Part shown: piece after piece, positions 50,839-61,337 of the stretch
Position numbering within the stretch: the stretch's first letter is position 1
Layout of the letters: each line of letters starts with the position of its first letter
NCBI RefSeq assembly: GCF_001949145.1
Contig: NW_019091505.1
Location: forward strand, 343,854-407,853
From: Acanthaster planci
Lineage: Eukaryota; Echinodermata; Asteroidea; Valvatida; Acanthasteridae
Reading direction: 5' to 3'
Length of the DNA stretch: 64,000 nucleotides
The notes under the pieces: generated by a model
Database searches by the model: none
What the model saw: only the letters and a program-made list of their open reading frames with translations
What the model was told of the DNA's origin: nothing
Translations under genes and position numbers: made by a program

Positions 50839-52840
50839 GAGATTAAAATAGCCTCCAAAATAGCAATAACTGTTTTGTTCCTTTATTTCTATTTTATTAT
50901 CTAGATTAATTAACAGTTCTTTTCACAACTGTCTTGAAAGATTTCTTGGACCTTTAAATTTGTAAATAATTACATGTACTTCAGCAGGGTATTCATCTTT
51001 TGTTCCAGCTTGTACATATTGTTCTTCTTTCATCAATTTACACGCATTTCATGAGACTCTGTCATGGCAGGCTATCTATATTACATAATTTATTCCAAAT
51101 CCCGTAATTTCTGAGCATAATTTTGTTAAGATGAATATACAGTTTCTTATAGGTGCAAGTATGACAAATGATTTAATTAATGGGGATAAGACAATGGTAT
51201 AGTTTACAGAGCTATTCTGTTTTTTGGTAAACTATGCTGAATATTGATGGTCCTTTGAATAATTTGTTTGAATATGCAAGGAACGGTCATTAGTCACTCC
51301 TTATTTGTCTTATTAACTTGATAAATTTTACATATATTCAGGAATTATTGTCTTGAATTTAACTACCATTTAATCGTTCATATCACAACCATCTGAAGTT
51401 CGTTTTTTATTGTTGAATCACTCCCCTTTTTCGACGAAAATAAGTTAAATCCAGTATTCCAGATCTCTACTCAGTATTTCAAGTCTGTTTAATCCTCTTT
51501 GTTTGTTTTTACTATTTCCCTATAGATACCTTTTTAATAAGGTTTACAGGGTGCCCCCATGTCAGAAGTAGCTTTTTTTCCTCGCAAGAGATGCATTTGT
51601 AGCGGTATCAAAGTAAAAAATTCAGAGAGTGCTATTTTTTTTCAAAACTGAAGGCTTCATTTAAATTCAGTGATGCATTTCGGACATAATCTCGATTACG
51701 TAAGACAGTTATTGTCTGAACCGTCCGATGTAATTTATCACAGCCATCAAACTGCTGTTATGACGATTGTAACATGGAGGTATGGTTGTAACGTCCCTAG
51801 ATATTCTATCTCAGGATGTCATCTTGCCTACAGTATGTTGTCATCTTGAGATAAAATACCGCCAGGATCTCAAGTCCGATGGCACGGCATGCGTCGCAAG
51901 ACTTTGGCACGCAGCCAAATGCAAAATGGCCCACAGCACTGAGGGAAGTAAAAATTGCTTGCACAATGTTTTGTAAAGGAAATATCGGCAGGCCTGCATC
52001 ACAGAATTATGAGTACGCATTTGTCAAGGGCACACGAATGTATCGTTAACCTGACTACCCGTGTATTGTTCAACAGAACTCTATCCAATGAATGCGCAAC
52101 AAACGCTACGATACGCATCTAGAGACGGTTACCATATCCATCGCGGCACCCCATGCATGATGGGGCGCACCGGAGGCGATATGACATCGTGGAAATTGGG
52201 CTGATGACGACGGACAACACTGTTTTCAGAAAAGCATTTACTGACCGCTTCGAAAGGCCTCAAAGTCTTCTTTTGTTTTAAGCGAGATAGCATTTGAAGT
52301 GCATTTTTACATATGTGAAAATAAGCAACAGTTATTGCTAATTTGCAATTAAAATCAAAATTTTGACAATCGTTTGAGTAGGAGACCTCATCTGTCATGT
52401 CTGTCTGAAGGAGCTCTAGAGACGTACGAACATTTTCAAGGGCGCCCTCCTTTCAGAAACTTGACGCCCTTCGAGGAACAAAATGTTACTTTGACCATGC
52501 TTTGACCTGCGGGAGTTGGACTTGGAAACATCACTCGTATCAAAGAAATTAAAGGTGTTTTGTTGACAATTGGTAATCGTCTATTTGTAAAATGAAATTG
52601 GGACAAAGTTTAATATTTCGGTAACTGGTGCTTTAGACTCAGATGCAGCATTTCTCTGGCCGAACAATGTCGTGAGCTACGCGACGCAGTTAACTAAGTT
52701 GTTTTTCTTTAACTGATTCGCCGATTTCACATCATGATAGTTGATCTTCAACATTGATTTGCAAGTACTTTTTAACATTTAACTCATACGATCACATAGG
52801 AAATGGATATATTTTTCTCCTTGAATACAAACTACTACAG
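50839..52840. other. Intergenic DNA, no gene recognised
   Basis: AT-rich sequence to about 51750 is followed by a more CpG-containing part (51780-52500). A short + strand frame starting at ATG 52089 runs 38 codons and ends without a splice donor, so I do not call it a gene. Confidence 0.45.
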
Positions 52841-52993
52841 CTTTTCAAGGAACCTAATGATGAGCAACATCCTCCTGGTGGTTGGCATCCTGCAATTAAT
52901 TTGACACCCCGCACCTCCCGCCTAGACTACTTGACCATGGTGAAGGCCTTCCTTCGTGACATGACCAACGAGCAAAATGAGAATCCCCCTTAA
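52841..52993 (+). CDS. Possible terminal coding exon of an unidentified gene
   Basis: After an acceptor-like CTACTACAG, an open frame of 50 codons starting LFKEPNDEQHPPGGWHPAIN ends at TAA 52991-52993. The composition (HPPGGWHP, TPRTSRLDYL, a basic-acidic helix to the end) looks more protein-like than the surrounding frames. I do not recognise it, and I found no upstream exons that join it. It may be a chance frame. Confidence 0.25.
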   Translation, partial: LFKEPNDEQHPPGGWHPAINLTPRTSRLDYLTMVKAFLRDMTNEQNENPP

Positions 52994-53239
52994 CTGTATT
53001 CAGGAATGGTTACCAAACTAACCTTGACTTAACTACATGTATTCCAAAGGAAACCCATTGTTGTATTTTTTGAGGTCATCTAATTCAAGTATTTTTCGGT
53101 GTCTATTTCTAACCCACCTTTGCCTTTGGAATTAATTGGATAGTGACGTCAATCGGATTCACAAGTAAACCCACAATGCGTTTGATCATGGTACCCGGCG
53201 TACCCTACGCATTTTGATTTGGTCGAGCAGAAACCAACG

Positions 53240-53807
53240 CGAATTCTTCGTGTCCGCCATGATGGATTCGGCGGTACAGTTTTGTTTATTTATTGACGAT
53301 GTTGCGGCGCATAGTGGTTGATAGAATCGCGATTCCTCACCACTTTTGAATTGTCATGTGTTCGTGAGTAAGAAAACTGTTCATATTTCTGATCAGCCTG
53401 CTAACAAACGGGATCAACGGGGCTGAATTCCGTCATAACGACGGCTGATCAATGATCCGTTGTCTGTGGCAGGAGTTTTGTCAGCTTCCCGCAACATTTC
53501 ACCAGGAACTACCACACTACGCAATGACCCAATTTCTGCGGTCAAATCCTCATGATTGTCACAGTGTTATGAGAATTACGGAGTATTCCACTCTGTTTGT
53601 TCAATTGAAGAGGAGACATTGAGTTGATGACAACAAAACAAGGAAATTGAACTCTAATCAGAAACTTTAAAAAGTCTAGTAACTTTCAACCTTGGCAAAG
53701 TTAGTGAGCAGCAAGTGTAGCCAGCTGAGTTGATTGAAGTTGAGCAGAACTGTTCCGGGGACATTCGTGTCACCATGTCCAGCAATTCCACAAAAAAGAA
53801 TGACAAG
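53240..53807 (+). CDS. Possible promoter and first exon of a further gene (start at 53775)
   Basis: A CpG-containing stretch with CCGCCATGATGG (YY1-like, near 53258) leads to a probable 5' UTR. A short upstream frame starts at the ATG near 53261. The context CACCATG at 53772-53777 opens MSSNSTKKNDK, which ends exactly at a donor, AAG|GTAAAA (53807). A following acceptor at 54170 would add 54171-54217 (GSGGFFKGKKSELLG), again followed by GTAAAA, with the frame preserved. I cannot extend it further or name the protein. Confidence 0.35.
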
Positions 53808-53996
53808 GTAAAAGTTTAGACAGGTGGATAATAAGCCGTCGTCTTAATTTAACTGAATGGTATTTAGCCGGCTACAGGTAGACAGCGCCCTCTTTGATGT
53901 GTACGTGTATACACGAGTAAGTCTATAAAGCCTATTGCAATACCACAAGATTTCAAACTGATTCCATAGTCTAGTGCGTTGCACATACATCCTGAC

Positions 53997-54069
53997 TACC
54001 CCCCCAGAACTGTGGGGTCCGACGTCCACCCTGCTCCCACGTTCATCGGAGCCCACAGTTCTGGGGGTA
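53997..54069. mobile_element. 73-bp hairpin element with 9-bp target duplication
   Basis: The segment starts TACCCCCCCAGAACTGTGGG and ends CCCACAGTTCTGGGGGTA, an almost perfect terminal inverted repeat of about 18 bases. It is flanked on both sides by CATCCTGAC (53988-53996 and 54070-54078), a perfect 9-bp direct repeat. A 9-bp duplication is typical of Mutator-like transposons. There is no coding capacity. Confidence 0.75.
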
Positions 54070-54217
54070 CATCCTGACAGCAAATCTGAAGTTCTCTGAG
54101 CTGGGCTGGCTTCCCAACTTTTGCCTTTTTGTTTGTCCAAAAACTTGGGAATTTTCTTCTTTTGATTCAGGGCTCTGGAGGATTTTTTAAAGGAAAAAAG
54201 TCTGAATTGTTAGGATT

Positions 54218-57200
54218 GTAAAATGGTCTAATTCCTGCATTGTGAATATGAAGTTGTCTGAGCAGAACTAGAACCAAACTAAGATTCATCACGATAAGAG
54301 TTTCCAATTTCCTAAAAAACAGTTATTGCAAATGTGCCCAGCAAAATATCATTTTGAAGTTTCGCCAGTGAAAGCTAAATATTCATCGCTGAAAGTTTTA
54401 TTAGATCATTCACAATTGACGTTGCAAACGCTTTTTGCTGATAATTGTTTTGTCATTGGTAAACATGTTCGAGGGAGTGTGCTAACTTTGGGTGAGGTTG
54501 TGAAAATGTCAACATAGCAAGTTTCTTAAAACCATACCTGATAGGAGACAGCTTTCTGTTGACGTTATTCCAAATGACAGGCAAGTCAGTCAACACCCTT
54601 AGGGGTGCATTCCACCAAATGGTTGGATTTCTGCGTGCCAGCTCATTAATATTTTGTGATCCCACGGGGTGTTTACAATAAGACATGCCATAATCAGGAG
54701 GGATCATAGAAATGTTTCTATAAATTGTGAATTTGGGACTGGTCGTTGTAGTTGGGATATTTCTTTCACAAAGAGCCCCAAATTGCAGGCCTGTATCGGA
54801 CAGCTGAGCACGTAGTTTTATTACTATTTTGGGGATGTCTTTGGAAAAAGGTGAATTTAAAAAAAAATCACGTGGCTAACCCCCATAAAATTGAAACGAA
54901 AAGTGATCTTCTGGCCATAATCTTGAATTTCCATTGAAAAAACGGTGGCCAACCTTTCCTGAGAGTCAACAGGCGGTGCTATTTGGGTCTGATTTCGCAC
55001 TGTTTTCTATGTGGGCATATTTGGTATAGTGCAAGCTTAGATCCAACGTTTAATTATCTGACTGACTGTGTTACATGCTCCTTCATGTTTTGAGCATGTC
55101 AGAGCATTCCATGTGTGACAAACTGCAATATTTTGGTGATGTACCCAGGTCCAGAATCTCTCTGCAATGTAATCTGAAGTCATTTCTCAGAGTCTTGACA
55201 GTGATCGTCCAGAAAGTTAATACAAGAATTTGACTTACAAGGACATTTGAAAATGTTGTGATTCATCCATTTCTATTTTCTAAAGTATCTTTTACTATTT
55301 TCTAAAGAAATGTCCGGTTACTGCACTTCTTTCCCATGTGAACAGCATTGTGTGGATTAGCCTGAATGCCAGATACATGCACATGTACATGTATGATGTT
55401 CATTGAAAGAAAAGATATACAGACCGACCATACATGTACATACATGTACATAATTGGTTCTGATTTGGGCTCAACCAAATAGATTTTGCTTTTAATTCTG
55501 AGCTCCTCCCCTTTTGTGTTATTGGCTTGTGTGAAATTTTTCGTTCATGTACTCCACATGTACACCATTATGGTCAGTGCTGCATTGTTTATGTACACGT
55601 ATACATATCTTCTGCATGGATCTTGGCAGTAGCTGTGACCAACTTTCCTGTCCTCTGGACAAAAATTAAGATACCAAGATAACTCTATTGATTAATACAT
55701 TGTGATTAAGATCACTTAATTGTATCATTTTTAATTGGTCACTGACCTGACCATACTCGTTTCAACTGTACATTGTACTTCCACAATGTTCCTCTTTAGG
55801 ACGTTTTGGACTGGTACCACTCCCAGAGAGACTAGCAGATGATATTTTGTTCAACTGCACATGCTCAGATTTTGTGGGGAAATTCTCTCATGAAAAGTTT
55901 GTAAGCTGCCAGGAGCATGTTGGGCTTGTCCACATTACAGTTGAGTACATCTGTGTGCACAATGGTATCCACCAGAGACTAACAATCGGAATATTTTTAT
56001 GAATAGTTTGTAAGTTGTAAAAGAAAGTTCTAGATTGACATCAGATCGATCGCCCACTCTGTCACAAACCACCCATTTCCATAAATGGAGCAGTTGACTG
56101 TTGACTGGTTGCGCAAGGCACATCTTTTAATGACTCATAAACCTTTGCATGTGAATTGGCAACTAGTCCTGTCCGGATATAAATTGTGCACACATTACTA
56201 AATTTAGGGGTGTGCGTTTCCAGGTATTTTTGGAACCGGGTACATGTACCTGTTTTACATCAATACCGGGTACCCGGGTACACTTAAAATGTAAAGAACA
56301 TTCAACAAATGGCATTATATGCATTCCCAGCCGACCATTTGTCTCCAACAGCAGCACATTGGTTTAAACATTAGAGGGGAATCTTCCCCACCTTTTTCTT
56401 CAACAAAATTGTTACCTGTGGTTTGTATCAAAAATAGCTCTGTCAATCTCTGAGCCGCAGTTATGACCGTGGTACCGGGCTTTTCAGCAGCATAGTGACT
56501 TTTCAGCCCTTCACTATTAAAGTTCACATACATGTACATTTTATGCATGGAATGGGGGGGGAGGATTATGGGCACCTGTCCAGAAAAATGGAACCGGGTT
56601 TTGATATCGACAGGTGGTTACCCAACACAGGCTGGAGAGTTTGTATGGTGGTCCAACCATGTTCCTTATACATTGTAAATGTACATCACTGGTAGCTTAG
56701 GACTACTTCATTTACCCATAAAAAAGCCAACTGTTTACTATCGGTATACATGTGTAGGACATAAATGCCTGGACACTCAGCAGTTTCCAGCTTCTGTCAT
56801 TGTTTGTTTGAGTCAAGTGAGGTTTTGTAAAGTGAAAACGGGTAAAAAAGTACACTAAATTAATATTGAATGACACCATTCATTGTGTCAAATTTCCAGA
56901 AAGGTTTCATTCGCAATTGTGCTTAATAAAATATCTCTAAGTCCCCAGTGGTAAACGTGCGTGCATGCTACCGTTATAATACAGATATTCTTAGCCACTG
57001 CACGTCTTGCACTGGTGGTTGCCACATGTCTGTAGGCAATAGTTGGTGTATTATAAAGCCATCTTGTACCATTACTGATCATTGGTAATACATTCATGAG
57101 TTTATAGAGGTGTGCTGTCGACAGTAGTATTTATTCCAAGCTGTTGGTTAGTACCAGGCATACAATGTACATGTACAAGTTCATGTCTGTATGCATAAGG

Positions 57201-59001
57201 TGTCAGTGTATACAGTATGGAGTGAAAAATACCATGTTGATCAGTCCTGAGTGCCTCATAAAAGGCAATGCGGTTAGGGTCAGTGGTCAATTGTCTTGCC
57301 TTTGGTCAATTGGTCTGTTGGCATGGTTGGTCAGTATTTAAGTGTCAAAGCCTCCAGACAGCCTAGTTTTTCTCAGCATGAGTCACCAGGCACACTGTAT
57401 TATGTACATGTATAGCATTTCATACCAGAGGCCAAGGACCAGACTAAAATCTCCATCAATAGCCAGTTTTGTTTTGTTCTTTTTTGACAATGGAGCTTTG
57501 CGTTAGATTGTTTTTTTCAGGTAGCACAGTCCAATCAGTGGACGATGATTTGGTTGTGTAGTCCAAAGCTTAACCTGAACCTTAATGTTGTGCAAAAGCC
57601 ATGCCTGTATAACACTCCTCAGAGTCTGCTATGTAATCTTGTTGGCTTATTATGACTCATAGGAGGTATCCGTACATGTACATGTACTTTACATGTACTG
57701 TATTTTATGCACAGTGTGCATTCTAACTAACATGCAGTTAACAAGAAGGTACTTAAAATCAACAAAAGAAGGTTGAGAAACACGCCCAAAAATCATGTTC
57801 GGAATTTCTTTTTCTGTTGAGCAATTCCTTCAAAATTGCTGATACATATACATGTAGGTACATGTAATCAATAATGATATTACTTATTGATGTGTTGGAT
57901 GTCAGTGAAAGCATGTTTAACCTTTAATGAGTTATGATCATTATTATTCGATGAAAGACTATTATTGAACAGGGAACCATATTGAAAAGGCCTAGCAACT
58001 TTTGATGTGAGACTGGCATTTCGACCATGATTGTATATGTACATGTGTCATGTTTAATACGGTTTATTGAATGGCTTGTCGTAGATGGTTTGGTACCAGT
58101 ACACATGTACATGTCAAAAAATTATGTACTAAGCAATGTTATGCGAATTGATAACGTTATTTGGTTGGCATTTATATTTGCAATCGGTCGAGTATAGCAA
58201 AGTACATGCACATGCACATATATTTAGAAAAACTACTTTATTTGGCAGTTGGCACTTAAAATGACTTTTATGTTATAATGAAATTGCCATCAGACAGTAA
58301 AGCAAAATTGAGGGAATTTTCTCTTGGCATTTGTTGCTTGATCTACATGTATGATGACACATTTTCAATTCCATTCATGTACACGTACATTTCATGTTTT
58401 TAATAGGCCACAGAAAGTGAAGTAGTCGGAAAAGCTTCACTAGCAGTTTAGACTTTATGGGATCTTTTTAGACAAAAATAATTGTTGGAGTTTTTAACTA
58501 AGATTTGGAAACACATTTTTGCTGTTAGGTAAAAGACTCACAATGGGCAGTGCTTATGCAATGCTTCAGCTAAACCCTCCCCCATCCCCATGTAGTTCTG
58601 CTTCTGTTGGCCCCACTTACCCTTGTGGTTTTATGGTGAGACCCTAAACTTTTTATTGGCAAGTTAGAAAAAAAAAATACAAAATCCCGCTGTCATTTCT
58701 GCTTTACAGTGTGCCTCTCTCACCGTTTTTTTTTTTATCAAAAATTTTTTGTTTGATTCCCTATTTACATCCATTATTTTGAAAAGAAACTTCCTTTGAT
58801 TTTACAAGTTCACCTTCGCAGTGAGCTATTGCAGTGATAAAAAACAAAGTACTGTTACATAAGTGTTCCATCAAACAGTGCTGTAGTCAGGGTAGTGGTT
58901 GCCACTGCACTTCCACCTAAGTGTCAAAAAAGGCGTACATGTAATGGAAATGTGGTAACCAGTCTATGGAGTTTACATTACACTCTTGTTACATGTGCAC
59001 T
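54218..59001. other. Noncoding DNA rich in ACATGTAC palindromes
   Basis: No gene is recognised. From about 55370 to 58400 the self-complementary motif TACATGTACA and variants recur many times on both strands, for example near 55380, 55432, 56240, 56527, 57165, 57672, 57847, 58100 and 58376. A GGTACC/CCCGGGTA-rich patch lies near 56230-56285. If the gene at 53775 is real, this may be its intron. Confidence 0.5.
55370..58400. repeat. Dispersed ACATGTAC simple-repeat field
   Basis: More than ten separated short arrays of ACATGTAC or TGTACATG occur over 3 kb, usually 10-24 bases long with intervening unique sequence. This looks like a dispersed palindromic microsatellite rather than one tandem array. 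Confidence 0.65.
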
Positions 59002-61335
59002 GCAACTCTGGAGGTTGAAAAACATTGGAGAAAGATTTCTGCAGGTTAACTCACAGAACGTGTATGTATTTTCCATCTTTATGAATTTATTTCGAGGTTG
59101 AACAACTTGTACTTGAAATGAGCTCATTTTAAAAGAAATACATGTATCAACTGTAAATGTTTTTCAAATTAATTTTAGGCAAGTTTTTTGTCAATTTTTA
59201 TATAGATTTTGATGGCGTTTTTTTATTGTAGCACAAATGAAAAAGTCCAGGCCCAGATTTGCATTTAGTAAAATCTTGATAACTCAAAGTCGGTGAACTC
59301 AAAACTCCATTTATTTTAAAGACATTCTTCATTCCCGCCAAACAAAAGGCTTTTATGTGCAAAAATATATGTACCTCCATAACTTGAAATGCCCACACCA
59401 CTACATTCACTTAACTCAAAGTTTTTGAAGGGCCGATCTAGGCTTGACCGGTATTGCCTTTTTCGATACCGCGGTATCCATGAAAAGAATACCGCGGTAT
59501 TTACTAATACCGCGGTATTCGTTGCAGAAGGCAATGACGTCATCAAAAAGCAGCGGCGATGCTGAGATCAATGGCAAACCACAAACAACAACAGGGGCCA
59601 GCATAAAGGGTTTTTAACGTCACAGAGCCCCCTAAACTTAATAACTATTATAATTTATCTGTCCATTTGATGTCAAATAAACATTATTTTTTTAAAAAAG
59701 GGACGGCGTTTTAAAAACCCATCTGTTGCTCCGTGATTCCTATATCTGTGTGGTCACTCACACATGTTTTATTCCTCCATGCTTGTCCGGTGTCAAAATC
59801 TGCACATGTGCTGCAGTCAAGTTGGTACTCGCCGAGACAGTGCATTATTGTAATGAGTACGTGCGGGTCACCAATGGCTGCTCCTCTTAGCTGCGCCCTA
59901 ACACTGCATGTGTGCAATGGTAAGGTGGCTTTCAGAAAACTCTGCGACGGGGCAGTCGACTCTTATTACGAAATAAGTTGTAACAAAATTCCAATTACAA
60001 CAAGCACAAATCTGTGGTCCCGGTGAAAACGTGCATATTTCTATGGGGAGAAAATATGTTACAGCGAAATAGCATTGTATGAAATTCCTGGTACAACGAA
60101 AGGTTTTCGTGACTCCGATGGCGACCCATTCATAAAGTGTTTGCGAATCGCGGTGTTGAAAACGTGTGTGGTGCACCACACTGGTTCCCGCTGGGCCGAA
60201 CTGTTGCCAATGAAGGCATGATGGAAATGCGGCAAGCAGTCAATGTACATGATATTTTACATTCATTACACAAACGCCAAAACAAAAATTCCCATCCCAT
60301 TTCCGATAAAATACGCCCCCAAATAAGTTCGCATGACTATTCTCGTATCTCAAGAGTCCAACTAATTGCCCAACACTGAATTATTCATATTGCTGCAAAG
60401 AGATCTAGCGTGCCCGCCAATGAGACTGTGCGCTTTCATGACGTACATTTGGCAAGACACAGCTATCCAATCGCAGTACTCGTTCATGACGTTATGGTTC
60501 TTCAGCGACCATCATTTTGTGATCTCGGACTACCAATCAATCGTGTCACGCAGCTTGTGTCAAAAATCAAAAGAGAGGCGAAAAATTAAACAAAAAAGTC
60601 TCTCCGTGACACAATTTGTGTTGGGAAGACTACTTACATGGATGGGGGCCTTAGTTGATGAGCCTTCACATTTATGCAGGTACATCCAGGCCTACATGTG
60701 CATGCAGGTTAGTTACTGTTGGCTTCATCGTCATCCATGGCGATTGAAAGTCTTTTAAAAATCCCTGGATCAATGCTTTCACATGTATTTGCTTTTTTAA
60801 ATTTCACATGCATATTAAATATGTTGTCCTATGACAGTGAAGTTTATTATTCTAAACACATCACAAGGTATTTGATTAATCATAACCGAGACATCTTTTT
60901 GATCAACCACGTTGTCCTAATTTTATATTCCGGAAAAACTGAAATACAAGCAGTGACAAGTGAGGAATCAGGTTTTTGCTTCTCTTTTCATGTGGTTGGA
61001 ACGAATGTGAGAACAATAAAAAAAGATCGTTGATTGCCGTGGATGTCAAACAGATGCAGATTTATTGAATCATTTTATAGTTTTTATTTTATAACACACA
61101 TTCCTGGCTTCAGTTAGATAGATTTTCATACAATACTTGTACATGTTGTATACAGAGGACAAGCCGGCATGCTTGCAGTCCAGTTGTTGAGCCTTTACAG
61201 TGGCCATGTGACCGCACTGAAGGAAGCTTTGTGCATGCCATGGCTGAAGCCTGGCTGCCACTGCCTGGTCAGTTGCAGCATTAGCGTGCTTCTTAAGCTA
61301 CATGTTCATGTTGACATGCTGACTTGTGTATGGAC
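59002..61335. repeat. Tandem 2.3-kb repeat, copy 1
   Basis: It begins GCAACTCTGGAGGTTG and runs to TGACTTGTGTATGGAC, ending at the N at 61336. It matches copy 2 (61338-64000) along its length with about 1-2% substitutions by eye. It contains three ATACCGCGGTAT palindromes (59466-59521). A stretch at 60415-60500 has CCAAT and TGACGT (CRE-like) motifs. No protein is recognised in any frame. Confidence 0.9.
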
Positions 61336-61337
61336 NG

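Noticed and set aside
52089-52205. 38-codon + strand frame starting at ATG 52089
   Set aside because: It ends in a stop with no donor and matches nothing known; likely chance in CpG-containing DNA.
55801-55836. Acceptor-like site followed by a short frame, considered as a third exon of the gene at 53775
   Set aside because: All continuations reach a stop or lack a donor, and no homology is visible.
57660-57700. Short ACATGTAC arrays as a CRISPR-like array
   Set aside because: Eukaryotic context, repeats far too short and irregular spacing; simple palindromic repeat instead.
59316-59546. Open frames on both strands repeated identically in the two terminal repeat copies (also 61652-61921)
   Set aside because: The repetition is explained by the tandem copies; none has a recognisable domain or splice context.
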